A stretch of DNA of 64,000 bases from Bacteroidota bacterium (GCA_023429135.1 JAEYWD010000041.1:1-64000); one strand, 5' to 3'. Counted from the stretch's first letter, positions 8,597 through 17,209 are shown. Made by a program: numbers and translations. Notes: generated from the letters alone by a model not told the origin.

Positions 8597-9646
8597 TTAC
8601 TTCTTTTTTCTTCCAAAGCTAATTTTTAGCCAACGGGGTATAATAATGGTTCCGATTATGAGGTATGGATAGTAACTTATAAGACGCCACAATAAAGCCA
8701 GCAGTGCTGATACTGAACCGATTACTGTGGCGCCTACCGGAATCAGGTCGCCCAGATATTGGGTAAATATTAACTCGGAAACCCCGCTTGCACCGGGAGT
8801 AGGACTTAACAGCATCATATTGGACATTACGAGCTGCCGGGCAAATAACAGGAAGTGATCGGAAACCACAAAAAATGCTAGCATCAATGCATTTACAACC
8901 AGATACCGGGAAGTCCATGAGAAGATTGTGGCCAGAAACGAGTTAAACCAAAAACTGAATTTCTCTTTTTTCAACTGCTTGGAACTTGTAACAATATCGG
9001 ATCCAGTCAAATGTGCACTATATCTGAATTTTCGTAAAAATGGCAATTTGAAAAGCCAGAGCAAAAGCCATTTTAACCCGCGGGGATTTACAAAAAGGCC
9101 ATAACTCAACACAATGGTATATAGTAATTTCAGGGAATAACCAATTACTGCAAACCACAGAAATTCGTTACCAACATCGAAAAGTCTGCTTATTTTAATC
9201 GTTAACAGCAGTAATGGGAACATTATGATAAAATATACCTCATCAAGAAAAGAGGTTGCCATAACTACAGCAGTACTGCGGCCAAGATTTATTCCTTCTT
9301 TGTTAACGAATATCATGGCTATGGTGGTTCCTCCAACTGCCGATGGCATCAGAGCCGACGAAAATTCCCAAAGCATAATTACCCGGAAAGCCTGACGCCA
9401 CGAGAGATCATTTTTGGTAAGAATACGAATACGGATCATGTATCCAAGGTCTCTGAATACCATGAAGAGTATTGCCAGAATCAGGAACAATATTGCCGAA
9501 AAAGTTATAGGCATGTGACTAAACGCCTCTTTATTGAAGTCCTTAATCAATAAAAAAGCGACTATTCCTAAACCGATCAGAACAGCAAAAAATATCCTGG
9601 TTCCGTTTATTTTGGATAATGGGTTATCGTTATTTTGCAAAGCCAT
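8597..9646 (-). CDS. UPF0104-family integral membrane protein (MprF/AglD flippase-like)
   Basis: A 349-residue polytopic membrane protein, with about eight hydrophobic segments, of the lysylphosphatidylglycerol-synthetase transmembrane-region family. The signature SPTPGASGVSELIF lies in the C-terminal half. Relatives include the flippase half of MprF and many uncharacterised Bacteroidota proteins; they are thought to move lipids or lipid-linked intermediates across the inner membrane. The soluble aminoacyltransferase domain of MprF is absent, so lysine transfer is not expected. It is a single gene on the minus strand between the signalling operon and the carboxyltransferase genes, separated from the latter by a clear terminator. 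The exact substrate cannot be told from sequence. Confidence 0.8.
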   Translation of the reverse strand: MALQNNDNPLSKINGTRIFFAVLIGLGIVAFLLIKDFNKEAFSHMPITFSAILFLILAILFMVFRDLGYMIRIRILTKNDLSWRQAFRVIMLWEFSSALMPSAVGGTTIAMIFVNKEGINLGRSTAVVMATSFLDEVYFIIMFPLLLLTIKISRLFDVGNEFLWFAVIGYSLKLLYTIVLSYGLFVNPRGLKWLLLWLFKLPFLRKFRYSAHLTGSDIVTSSKQLKKEKFSFWFNSFLATIFSWTSRYLVVNALMLAFFVVSDHFLLFARQLVMSNMMLLSPTPGASGVSELIFTQYLGDLIPVGATVIGSVSALLALLWRLISYYPYLIIGTIIIPRWLKISFGRKKK

Positions 9647-9733
9647 TTCGAATAGAAACCCTAAAGATATAGAAAATTAGAACGGAAGATCTTAAAAAAT
9701 TGTAACCTTTTTTGGTAGAATTTTGGGAGGGTA

Positions 9734-9779
9734 TAAAAAAATGGGTTAAAACTGCATTCAGCTTTAACCCATTTTTTTA
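9734..9779 (-). terminator. bidirectional intrinsic terminator after the carboxyltransferase gene
   Basis: Inverted repeat ATGGGTTAAA (9741-9750) and TTTAACCCAT (9763-9772), a perfect 10-bp stem with a 12-nt loop. It is flanked by seven A on the left and seven T on the right, so it can stop transcription in both directions. On the minus strand it lies just after the stop of the gene at 9792-11357. Confidence 0.85.
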
Positions 9780-9791
9780 AAAATCAATTTT

Positions 9792-11357
9792 TTATGACAT
9801 TCTGATCCGGCCAGCAAGTGTCCAGGGGCTTATACTTGTTTGGCGGATAGAGCGAATGGCGAATTGTGTATCATATTCTTCACCTAAAGCTGTAACAGCG
9901 GCACTAATTGCTGCAACTACCTGGTCGCTTACTCCGTTGCCATTTTGTTCCTGTTTTGGAGCAGGTGCAGGAGCTGCTGCTTTTGGAGGCAGGGGTTTCG
10001 ATTCTTCAGGAATAATTCCATCTCTGCGGTTTTTGAAGAATGTTTCGGCAACCTGCGGAAGCAAGGCATACGATAAAACATCTTCGTCCTGAATCATCAG
10101 ATCTTTAATTTTTGCTTTGATGGATTCAAGTTCAGGTTCAATCAAATCAGCCGGGCGGCACGTAATTGGTTGCTCTTCACCAAGAATTTTTTTAGTGATT
10201 TCTGCTGGAATTGGAGCAGGGGTTTTACCATATTCGCCTTTTACAAGCGCTTTCGATTCTTTAGGAACCATTTTGTAACGTTCTCCCATGAGAACATTCA
10301 ATACAGCCTGTGTTCCAACAATCTGACTGGTTGGTGTTACCAGCGGAGGAAATCCGAAATCTTCCCTTACGCGTGGCACTTCTTTCAGCACTTCTTCGTA
10401 TTTGTTAACAGCGTTCGACTGCTTTAACTGCGATACCAGGTTTGAAAGCATACCGCCTGGAACCTGATATTTCAGGGCATTTACGTCTACACCCAATACT
10501 TTCTGGTCGAGCAGGCCACTTTCGATATATTTTTCGCGTAATGGACGGAAATAATCGGCAATATCGCTAAGGGCGTTCAGATCAAGATCTGTATCAAAAC
10601 CCGAATTTTGTAAGGTGGCAACCATTGTTTCTGTTGGGGGCTGTGAAGTCCCCATTGAAAGGGGAGAAATAGCACAGTCAACAACATCGATACCTGCTTC
10701 AATGGCCTTAAGATAGGTCATGGAACCGGCACCACTGGTATAATGTGTATGAAGTGCGAGTGGTATTTTCACGTTCTCGCGGATTGCTTTAACAAGATCG
10801 TAGGCAGCATATGGAAGTAATAATCCTGCCATATCCTTGATACATATTGAATCAGCACCCATCGATTCGAGTTGTTTTGCATCTTTAACAAACAATTCTA
10901 ATGTATGAGCCGGACTGGTAGTATAACAAACAGTTGCCTGCGCGTGGCCTCCTTCTTTTTTACATGCTTTAATTGATTTTTCAACGTTACGGGCGTCGTT
11001 CAAAGCATCAAAAATACGGATGATATCCATACCATTAGCAACAGCCTTCTGTACGAAATATTCAACAACATCATCGGCATAATGCTTATATCCTAATAAA
11101 TTCTGACCACGGAGTAACATCTGAAGTTTGGTTTTTTTGGCCTTGCTTCGTATTACTCTCAGTCGTTCCCATGGATCCTCGTTAAGGAAGCGGAGGCAAG
11201 AATCGAAAGTTGCACCACCCCAGGCTTCCAAAGAGTGGTACCCAACATTATCCAATTGCTCAAGAATTGGGAGCATCTCTTCGATCCTCATTCTTGTTGC
11301 TATTAAGGACTGGTGGGCATCTCTTAATACGGTTTCTGTTATTCCAATTTTTCTCAT
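9792..11357 (-). CDS. biotin-dependent carboxyltransferase subunit (pyruvate/oxaloacetate type, 5S/PycB/OadA family)
   Basis: A 521-residue HMGL-like TIM-barrel protein that moves CO2 between carboxybiotin and pyruvate/oxaloacetate. Seen: N-terminal TETVLRDAHQSL with the metal-binding Asp and His, EAWGGATFD, the HTHYTSGAG metal ligands and the conserved PGGMLSNL segment. The fused biotinyl domain found in OadA and PycB is absent and is supplied by the separate carrier gene 51 nt upstream. A Pro/Ala-rich linker is followed by a C-terminal tail with VVAAISAAVTAL and ISPWTLAGR; similar tails occur on small gamma-type subunits of Bacteroidota decarboxylases, as I recall them. Whether it serves a sodium-pumping decarboxylase, a transcarboxylase or a pyruvate carboxylase cannot be decided, because the partner subunits are not in the window. 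Confidence 0.88.
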   Translation of the reverse strand: MRKIGITETVLRDAHQSLIATRMRIEEMLPILEQLDNVGYHSLEAWGGATFDSCLRFLNEDPWERLRVIRSKAKKTKLQMLLRGQNLLGYKHYADDVVEYFVQKAVANGMDIIRIFDALNDARNVEKSIKACKKEGGHAQATVCYTTSPAHTLELFVKDAKQLESMGADSICIKDMAGLLLPYAAYDLVKAIRENVKIPLALHTHYTSGAGSMTYLKAIEAGIDVVDCAISPLSMGTSQPPTETMVATLQNSGFDTDLDLNALSDIADYFRPLREKYIESGLLDQKVLGVDVNALKYQVPGGMLSNLVSQLKQSNAVNKYEEVLKEVPRVREDFGFPPLVTPTSQIVGTQAVLNVLMGERYKMVPKESKALVKGEYGKTPAPIPAEITKKILGEEQPITCRPADLIEPELESIKAKIKDLMIQDEDVLSYALLPQVAETFFKNRRDGIIPEESKPLPPKAAAPAPAPKQEQNGNGVSDQVVAAISAAVTALGEEYDTQFAIRSIRQTSISPWTLAGRIRMS

Positions 11358-11408
11358 TTTTTTATACTTTAAACGCTTATTAGAACCAGCAACGGTTAAG
11401 CGTAAACA

Positions 11409-11771
11409 TTATTCAATAACAACCATAACATCGCCAGCACTTATGCACTGACCTTTTTCAACCTTAATATCGGCTACTTTGCCGTCAGCAGGAGCAGTGA
11501 TTTCGTTTTCCATTTTCATCGCTTCGAGTACTAAAAGTACCTGACCTCTTTTAACTGTATCACCTTTGTTAACATTAACTTTTAAGATATTGCCAGGCAT
11601 TGGAGCTACAACTTTTTCCCCGTTAGCTGAAACAGGTGAAGTGGCTGCATTTCCATTTGCTGATGGTTTTGCAATTTTTTCCATCGGTTTTTCAGGTTGG
11701 CGAGCCGATTTGATTTCTTCTAACTCTACTTCAAACTGCTGATTGTTAACCTTTACAAGAAATTTTCTCAT
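11409..11771 (-). CDS. biotin carboxyl carrier protein
   Basis: A 120-residue biotinyl-domain protein. Seen: a short N-terminal beta region, a Pro/Ala/Asn-rich flexible linker (about 25-50) and a C-terminal lipoyl/biotinyl fold with EAMKMENE, where Lys86 is the expected biotin attachment site. It carries carboxybiotin to the carboxyltransferase encoded 51 nt downstream on the same strand, so the two genes form an operon. The upstream region holds a Bacteroidota-type -7 element at 11823-11830. The length suits a stand-alone carrier of the transcarboxylase/decarboxylase type. Confidence 0.92.
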   Translation of the reverse strand: MRKFLVKVNNQQFEVELEEIKSARQPEKPMEKIAKPSANGNAATSPVSANGEKVVAPMPGNILKVNVNKGDTVKRGQVLLVLEAMKMENEITAPADGKVADIKVEKGQCISAGDVMVVIE

Positions 11772-11822
11772 CTTTAATTTTTATTTTATAACGTTAAGAC
11801 ATATTTATACTTTCAAAATCGG

Positions 11823-11830
11823 CAAAATTA
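11823..11830 (-). promoter_or_regulatory. candidate -7 promoter element for the biotin carrier operon
   Basis: On the minus strand the sequence reads TAATTTTG, an exact match to the Bacteroidota -7 consensus TAnnTTTG, 51 nt upstream of the carrier start codon. No good TTTG -33 element was found at the right spacing, so this is tentative. The rest of the 284-nt gap up to 12055 is AT-rich and shows no coding potential. Confidence 0.5.
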
Positions 11831-12033
11831 ATATTTTGAACGTTATTATTGTTATTAATATCTCACTATTTAACAAGTTTTTAAACAGTTATACAATCAT
11901 TATGCTATACTCCAATTATTTATGTGTTATTTTTATAACAATAGATATTGTATGTTGTGCAACATTGAAATCTGATTAAAATTGTTCTTTTCTCATACTG
12001 CTTTTATGAATAATAACAAACATCTTATCCTGT

Positions 12034-12041
12034 TATATTTG
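12034..12041 (+). promoter_or_regulatory. candidate -7 promoter element for the GH1 gene
   Basis: TATATTTG matches TAnnTTTG exactly and lies 15 nt before the ATG at 12056, implying a very short leader. A -33 element is not obvious. Confidence 0.5.
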
Positions 12042-12055
12042 TGATTTGATTTATT

Positions 12056-13477
12056 ATGAACAGAAGTGAATTCCTTCGTTTGGTAACTTCCGCCGGACTA
12101 GGTATATACAGTGGGAAAATATTTGCACAAAATTCTGAGGATGAAACCTTAAGATCCTCAATGTTTGGACCCAACTTTAAGTGGGGAACAGCTACTGCCT
12201 CCTATCAAATCGAGGGTGCCTTTAATACAGATGGGAAAGGATTATCCATATGGGACAAATTTTCCCATATGCGTGGAAAAATTAAAACAGGTGAGAATGG
12301 TGATGTTGCATGTGATTTTTATAACCGCTATACTGCCGACTTAAATCTTCTTAAATCACTGAATTTTCGGAATTTTCGATTTTCCTTGGCATGGTCAAGA
12401 ATTATTCCTGAAGGGACCGGGAAAATTAATATGCAGGGAATTGATTATTATAAACGGGTGATTGACACCTGTCTAAACCTTGGAATGGAACCGTGGATCA
12501 CTTTGTATCATTGGGATTTACCGCAGTTACTTGAAGATAAGGGTGGCTGGACAAACCGGGATGTTGTTTCGTGGTTTCAGGATTATTGCCATGTTTGCAC
12601 CAGCCAGTTTGGCGACAGGGTTAAAAACTGGATTGTTCTAAATGAGCCGTTTGCTTTCACTTCTCTGGGATATATGACCGGTCAGCATGCTCCGGGGCGA
12701 AAGGGGCTTGGCAATTATTTGCCTGCAGTGCATCATGCCACGCTTGCTCAAGCTGAGGGGGGAAGGATTGCAAAGCAGAATGTTGCCGGCAGTAATGTGG
12801 GAACTGCATTTTCGTGTTCTTATATCGACCCGAAAAAGTCGGGAGGTCGGCATGAGCATGCGTCAAAACGCCTCGATGCATTGTTTAACCGCATGTTTAT
12901 AGAACCATCACTCGGTATGGGATACCCAGTAAAGGCTCTCCCGCTTCTCAACAGGCTGGAACCTTATATCAAGCAGGGAGATGAACAAAGAATGAAATTC
13001 GATTTCGATTTTGTCGGTCTTCAGAATTATTTCCGTATTGTAGGTAAGTATAGTCTCTATCCTCCCATTATCTGGGCTAACGATATTAATCCTCAGAAAC
13101 TTAAAAACCCATTAACCAGTATGGGATGGGAGGTTTATCCTGAAGGAATCTACAAAATTATTATGCAATTTTCGAAGTATCCTGTAAAGGAAATGTATAT
13201 AACCGAGAATGGTGCAGCTTTTGAAGATACACTGCTGGATAATGCCATTAACGATAAAGAACGTACAGCTTATTTCAAGGATTACCTGACTCAGGTGCTC
13301 AAAGCCAAAAATGACGGTGCAAAATTGAAAGGTTATTTTGTGTGGACACTTATGGATAACTTTGAATGGGCCGAAGGAACACGTCCAAGATTTGGGTTGA
13401 TTTATGTGGATTTCAATACCTTGGAGCGTTACCCAAAGAATTCTGCCTACTGGTTCCGAGATTTTTTATCGAAATAA
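12056..13477 (+). CDS. GH1 family beta-glucosidase, probably exported
   Basis: A 473-residue glycoside hydrolase of family 1, which removes terminal beta-linked glucose or related sugars from oligosaccharides by a retaining mechanism. Seen: N-terminal residues 1-25 resembling an export signal (MNRSEFLRLVTSAGLG), the family start FKWGTATASYQIEGA, acid/base Glu197 in LNEPF, nucleophile Glu384 in YITENG and the C-terminal WTLMDNFEWAEG. All catalytic residues are present and the length is normal for the family. It is a single plus-strand gene with its own promoter-like element, and it is not next to other sugar genes. Export is inferred: many GH1 enzymes are cytoplasmic, and the short Ser/Arg N-terminus is compatible with Sec or Tat export. 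Confidence 0.92.
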   Translation: MNRSEFLRLVTSAGLGIYSGKIFAQNSEDETLRSSMFGPNFKWGTATASYQIEGAFNTDGKGLSIWDKFSHMRGKIKTGENGDVACDFYNRYTADLNLLKSLNFRNFRFSLAWSRIIPEGTGKINMQGIDYYKRVIDTCLNLGMEPWITLYHWDLPQLLEDKGGWTNRDVVSWFQDYCHVCTSQFGDRVKNWIVLNEPFAFTSLGYMTGQHAPGRKGLGNYLPAVHHATLAQAEGGRIAKQNVAGSNVGTAFSCSYIDPKKSGGRHEHASKRLDALFNRMFIEPSLGMGYPVKALPLLNRLEPYIKQGDEQRMKFDFDFVGLQNYFRIVGKYSLYPPIIWANDINPQKLKNPLTSMGWEVYPEGIYKIIMQFSKYPVKEMYITENGAAFEDTLLDNAINDKERTAYFKDYLTQVLKAKNDGAKLKGYFVWTLMDNFEWAEGTRPRFGLIYVDFNTLERYPKNSAYWFRDFLSK

Positions 13478-13599
13478 TTGTACTTTGTACAGTTTTCCTT
13501 TTCAAAAATTACTATTTTTAATCATTCTTTTTACCCGGATCATAAATTCGAAACAACTTACTACGTTACAAATTCATGTAGAATTAAAAATCACTTGAA

Positions 13600-14280
13600 A
13601 TGAAAAAGATAATCACTTTTACGCTTGTTTGTTTATTTTTTCTATCAGCCGCAAAACTAGGTGCGCAGGATTGTACTTATTATTTTCCTCAGAAACAGGG
13701 AACAGAAATTGAAATGAAGTCTTACAACGACAAAGATAAAGTTACTTCAACTAGCAAAAGTAAGGTACTTGAAGTAGCCGGAAGCTCAATTAAAGTTGCC
13801 AATGAAATTTTAGATGACAAAGGTAAGTTGATTGCCAAGTCCGAATATACAGTTTCGTGCAAAAATGGCGAGTTTGTGATGGATATGAGCAGTTATCTTA
13901 AAGGTGTAAATATGGATGCCTACAAGGATATGGAAGTTAAGGTTGAAACTGAAGATATTCATATGCCAGCTTCACTTAAAGCCGGAGACGTACTTGACGA
14001 TGGTGAAATGACCGTGAAAGTTACAAACCAGGGTTTCCCGATTGTAACTATGAAAGTTAAAGTTTATAACCGTAAGGTTGAAAAGATGGAAAGTATTACC
14101 ACACCTGCCGGCACTTTCGAATGCGCAAAAATTACCTACGATATTGATTCGAAAGTTGTTTTTGCAATGTCACTGAAAGGTGTTGAATGGATTTCGAAGA
14201 ATGTTGGTGTGGTTCGAAGCGAAAGCTATAACTCAAAAGGCAAGCTCCAAGGTTATACTCTCTTGACAGGATTAAAATAA
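13600..14280 (+). CDS. exported protein of unknown function (TapB/DUF3108-like)
   Basis: A 226-residue protein with a signal peptide (residues 1-22, ending near GAQ) and a mature all-beta-looking chain beginning CTYYFPQKQGTEIEMKSYNDK. The sequence resembles small periplasmic beta-sandwich proteins of Bacteroidota often grouped with DUF3108/TapB, which have no agreed biochemical role. A motif near the C-terminus, TTPAGTFECAKITYDI, is typical of that group. It stands 122 nt after the GH1 gene with no visible terminator between them, so read-through is possible, and a strong terminator follows at 14387-14426. A second DUF3108-like protein is encoded at 43921-44748. I cannot assign a specific role. 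Confidence 0.7.
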   Translation: MKKIITFTLVCLFFLSAAKLGAQDCTYYFPQKQGTEIEMKSYNDKDKVTSTSKSKVLEVAGSSIKVANEILDDKGKLIAKSEYTVSCKNGEFVMDMSSYLKGVNMDAYKDMEVKVETEDIHMPASLKAGDVLDDGEMTVKVTNQGFPIVTMKVKVYNRKVEKMESITTPAGTFECAKITYDIDSKVVFAMSLKGVEWISKNVGVVRSESYNSKGKLQGYTLLTGLK

Positions 14281-14386
14281 TATAGCCGTAAGTCTTTAAT
14301 AGTAAGTCGTAAGACCAAATAGTACTAAATAGTACTGACTTGGCTAAAAGATATTTAAAAATTTCTCTACAATTACTAACTAGACA

Positions 14387-14426
14387 AACACCCCGCAAGC
14401 CGGGACGGTATTCCGGGGGTGTTTTT
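14387..14426 (+). terminator. intrinsic terminator
   Basis: Stem AACACCCC (14387-14394) and GGGGTGTT (14416-14423) with a GC-rich interior, followed by TTTTT. It ends plus-strand transcription after the gene at 13600-14280 and overlaps the last bases of the convergent gene at 14425. Confidence 0.8.
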
Positions 14427-15051
14427 AAACCAGTTGATAATAAACCTGTTTTTCTGTAAAGACAATTTTTAAAATATTTAGGGAGATAAGTTTTACCAGT
14501 ATATTTTCAGCTTCCTTCCTCGAAATTAGCGCTATTTTACAAAACTTCGAGATAGTTATTGTTGAATTTTCTTCCAGGTACGATAACAGTAATTTTTCAT
14601 TTTTCGTGAACTCGAGATAAACAGGTTTTGCTTCTTTTTTTTGTTGCCACACCCTGAGAAGGATATTATTTGCCAGCAGATTCTGATCGTTCACACGGAT
14701 ATATACCATCCATTTTTTTTCTTCTGTAAGCGCATAGTGCGGCTTCTGTGAGCTTTTGGGTATATTGAGTTCCAGGATGGTTTTGCCATCAATATTCCAG
14801 CGGCGGGTTTGAAAACCGACTTCGGGTTTACAATACATTTTTGCAGCGGCTTCAATCATATAATATTCTTCTTCACTGCGAACCCCGGCAATTGATCCGT
14901 TATCTTTTACGCCAATAAGCAATGTGCCGCCATCGGTATTTGCAAAGGCAACAAATGTTTTTGCAATTTTTTTCGAATCCGAAATTTCGAATTTAAAATC
15001 CAGGGTCTGGCTTTCGCCCGATTCAATTAAACTTCTTATATGGTGCTTCAC
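14425..15051 (-). CDS. AlbA_2/Schlafen-type putative nucleic-acid-binding protein
   Basis: A 208-residue protein. Residues 5-110 match the AlbA_2 (Schlafen AAA_4-like) domain: SGESQTLDFKFE at the N-terminus, FVAFANTDGGTLLIGVKDNG, then LELNIPKSSQKPHYA. The C-terminal part (about 140-208) looks like a winged helix (TISKFCKIALISRKEAENILVKL). Members are usually called putative transcriptional regulators or ATP-binding proteins; few have a known role. It begins 16 nt after the lasso-B2-like gene on the same strand, so it may be the third gene of that set, although family members are also common as solitary genes. Confidence 0.78.
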   Translation of the reverse strand: MKHHIRSLIESGESQTLDFKFEISDSKKIAKTFVAFANTDGGTLLIGVKDNGSIAGVRSEEEYYMIEAAAKMYCKPEVGFQTRRWNIDGKTILELNIPKSSQKPHYALTEEKKWMVYIRVNDQNLLANNILLRVWQQKKEAKPVYLEFTKNEKLLLSYLEENSTITISKFCKIALISRKEAENILVKLISLNILKIVFTEKQVYYQLV

Positions 15052-15067
15052 TGTTATTCTATTTTGA

Positions 15068-15499
15068 TCAGGTAAAGCTCGAAACTACCGTAAATTTTTG
15101 GTACCCTCTTTTCCCTGTTATAAAAATCTCGCCACACTTTAACCATGCATGGGCAACTAATTTTTTTTCTTCGTCCTTATCTACCCCCAGGAATAATGTT
15201 GAAGGTATACCGTGCCATTGGAGCAAAAGCTTTGCTGTAACAGCATCAACCAGACATTTTGTCTTCCATGGAGCGTGACGACTGCACCTGTTTACGGCTC
15301 TGGCAATGCTTTGTATAGTTTTAAATCTGCTGTTAATGTATTCAGGTGAAATGTCTTCTGCATAAATAAGAAACCTGCTATACCAGCGCAGAGGTATTGT
15401 AAAAACAATGGCCTTCACAAAAAAAGATATCATAAGGGCACTAAGAAACAATAATTTATCGCGTCCTGGAGATTTAAGGAATTTTTTAAGCAGGTTCAT
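15068..15499 (-). CDS. lasso-peptide B2-like transglutaminase-fold protease
   Basis: A 143-residue protein matching the Transglut_core3 / lasso peptide biosynthesis B2 family. In known lasso pathways this enzyme cleaves the leader from the precursor peptide. Seen: Cys82 in KCLVDAVTAKLLL, the strand GIPSTLFLGV and His117 in AHAWLKCGE, so the Cys and His of the catalytic triad are present. A hydrophobic stretch (about 18-40) may associate with the membrane. Its start overlaps the end of the PqqD-like gene by 14 nt, showing tight coupling with the usual recognition partner. No macrolactam synthetase (asparagine-synthetase-like C protein), ABC exporter or convincing precursor was found nearby, so a complete lasso pathway is not supported. 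Confidence 0.85.
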   Translation of the reverse strand: MNLLKKFLKSPGRDKLLFLSALMISFFVKAIVFTIPLRWYSRFLIYAEDISPEYINSRFKTIQSIARAVNRCSRHAPWKTKCLVDAVTAKLLLQWHGIPSTLFLGVDKDEEKKLVAHAWLKCGEIFITGKRGYQKFTVVSSFT

Positions 15500-15779
15500 T
15501 TTTAACCAGCACTAAATCTTTGTCCAACAAGTCTTCTAAAAACTCTTGTGTATCTCTCAAACAACCGTCATAATCAACATCGAACTCAGCCATAAGTTGT
15601 TCAACAAGGTTATCAATGGAAACAGGTTTTTCCATCAGTTCCCAAATTCTGCTGCCAACCTCATCCAGACCATAATACTCACCATTAGCTATACTCATCA
15701 TAACAATTTCTCCATCCATTTGGTTGGCAAGTAGTTTTGGGTTACGCTGAACCTGGGAGTCTTTGTTTAATCGGGGCAT
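15486..15779 (-). CDS. PqqD-family peptide-recognition (RRE-type) protein
   Basis: A 97-residue PqqD-like protein. Such domains (RiPP recognition elements, lasso B1 proteins) bind the leader of a precursor peptide and present it to modifying enzymes. Seen: the family pattern NGEYYGLDEVGSRIWELME followed by a helical region ending in LLDKDLVLV. It overlaps the downstream B2-like protease by 14 nt. Upstream (15780-15994) there is no convincing precursor gene; one 31-codon frame is discussed among the rejected items. The pair PqqD + B2 without a cyclase is the notable point. Confidence 0.88.
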   Translation of the reverse strand: MPRLNKDSQVQRNPKLLANQMDGEIVMMSIANGEYYGLDEVGSRIWELMEKPVSIDNLVEQLMAEFDVDYDGCLRDTQEFLEDLLDKDLVLVKNEPA

Positions 15780-15967
15780 TTTTTGAGAATAAAGTTAGAA
15801 AATGCAAAAATGTAATTTTTTTGGAAATAAAACATTTTTAATTTATTAACGAAGCTTTTTTGAGTTCAGGAGTCCTTTTAAAAGAATCGACCAACATAAG
15901 AGAGTGTTTGCTTTTAATAAAAAGAGAGATTTTTTTTCCATTGGATAAAATATTTGCAGATTTTTTT

Positions 15968-15975
15968 TACTTTTG
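15968..15975 (+). promoter_or_regulatory. promoter -7 element for tRNA-Ala
   Basis: TACTTTTG is an exact TAnnTTTG match 19 nt before the mature tRNA. A weak -33-like TTGG sits 23 nt upstream of it. Confidence 0.7.
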
Positions 15976-15994
15976 CGCCAGTCAAAACAAAAAA

Positions 15995-16068
<74 letters not shown>

Positions 16069-16082
16069 CTCGAAGTAGTAAA

Positions 16083-16106
16083 GCCTCCATCAGGGAGGCT
16101 TTTTTG
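16083..16106 (+). terminator. intrinsic terminator after tRNA-Ala
   Basis: Stem GCCTCC (16083-16088) and GGAGGC (16094-16099), loop of five, then a run of six T (16100-16105). Confidence 0.9.
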
Positions 16107-16150
16107 TTTGTATAAAGTTCTATAAATATAATTTAGGCTCTGCAGCTTAT

Positions 16151-17209
16151 CTATTGTTTCGCTCCGGGCTCTTTAATTGCTGCAAGGTACATAGCAAAGG
16201 AGCGATATAAAAAGTGTGTCCATTTGCCGAAGGGAACTATCAAAACAGCCCATTGGACCAAAATAATGATATGAATTAAATAAAGCCAGATATTATTTTC
16301 CAGGATATTTAGGTCAATAAATAGTCGCACTCCAAAAGCTGTAAAACCCATCAGGAAAAGCCACACAACAAAAAGCCAATCGGAAGGCTGGGAATATTTG
16401 CTTACTTCTTTTTCTTTCTGCATTCTGCGACGCATAAAATCAAAAGTGATGACGAGTACTATTGCACTTTCCAGGTAACCAAGCGCAACGATAAAGATAT
16501 TTGTTGCAGCAAACCAGTCAAGGAACACGGTTGTAAACAGCAGGAGCAGATAGCCGAATACCAGAATAAGATGCTCAAACCAGCGGGTCTGGTTATCGTC
16601 GCAACCAAGTGCGCGCTTTTGCGTGAACATGTGAATAAAAAGTTCACCTATGCTTATGAAATAGGACTTCAGAGGAGCTCTCTTTTCCTGTTTACCTTCG
16701 ACAAACCACCACATCCTTATTAGATTAGGCAGAAGGATAAATGCAAAAACAGTTAGAATGGCAAACATTTCGAACAAGTGCCCCATGTGCATAATTGTTC
16801 CTGGTTGGAAATCAAGGCTGGCACTATACCAGAGTACCCCAGCAGCAGAAATTACAAATAGTGCAGTTGTAAGAAGGAGCGATTTATATAGTAAGCCGGA
16901 TAATCCGGTCCAATCGTATTTGGCAGTTAACCAGCGGCGGAGCGACATCATTAATTCTCCCGGATTGGCTTCGCGGGGGCAGTTTGTGCTGCATTCGCCG
17001 CAGTAATAACACATCCATGGTTTAAGCGAGGATTTGATCTCATCCTCCAGACCCAACGTGCTATAGCGAACCAATTCGCGGGGAAACGAATCGTCTTTGG
17101 TGGACAGGGAACATGTAGCTGTGCAAGTGCCACAATTATAGCAAGCATTGAAATCGAATGCGCCGTATTTCTTTAAGTCTTTGCTGAATGAAGGGTTTAT
17201 CTGTGCCAT
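16151..17209 (-). CDS. QmoC / HdrC-HdrE-like Fe-S and cytochrome-b-type membrane subunit
   Basis: A 352-residue electron-transfer subunit. The N-terminal 85 residues hold two 4Fe-4S sites: Cys23/26/29/33 in CYNCGTCTATC and Cys67/70/73/77 in CYYCGECSTNC, as in HdrC. The remainder has about six transmembrane helices resembling the NarI/HdrE/QmoC membrane domain, which exchanges electrons with menaquinone. This fused arrangement is that of QmoC. It is the last gene of the sulfur operon; its start overlaps the last base of the small winged-helix gene. In sulfate reducers Qmo feeds APS reductase, but no aprAB is present here, so the electron partner is more likely the adjacent HdrA/FlpD/TusA/DsrE set. 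Heme-binding His residues were not assigned. Confidence 0.85.
   Translation of the reverse strand: MAQINPSFSKDLKKYGAFDFNACYNCGTCTATCSLSTKDDSFPRELVRYSTLGLEDEIKSSLKPWMCYYCGECSTNCPREANPGELMMSLRRWLTAKYDWTGLSGLLYKSLLLTTALFVISAAGVLWYSASLDFQPGTIMHMGHLFEMFAILTVFAFILLPNLIRMWWFVEGKQEKRAPLKSYFISIGELFIHMFTQKRALGCDDNQTRWFEHLILVFGYLLLLFTTVFLDWFAATNIFIVALGYLESAIVLVITFDFMRRRMQKEKEVSKYSQPSDWLFVVWLFLMGFTAFGVRLFIDLNILENNIWLYLIHIIILVQWAVLIVPFGKWTHFLYRSFAMYLAAIKEPGAKQ

Noticed and set aside
11743..11979. Hydrophobic 78-codon frame in the gap before GH1
   Set aside because: The sequence is extremely AT-rich, overlaps the start of the biotin carrier gene and has random-looking composition.
14281..14340. Short direct repeats (AAATAGTACT twice) as a CRISPR or mobile element
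   Set aside because: Only two adjacent copies and no spacer structure; also no cas genes. A shared decamer with the sulfur operon (21483-21492, inverted) is too short to interpret.
15846..15941. 31-codon minus-strand frame upstream of the PqqD-like gene as a lasso precursor
   Set aside because: The peptide lacks a leader/core division, a core-starting Gly and an Asp/Glu at ring-closing position 7-9, and it lies 66 nt before the PqqD gene without a ribosome-binding or promoter feature.
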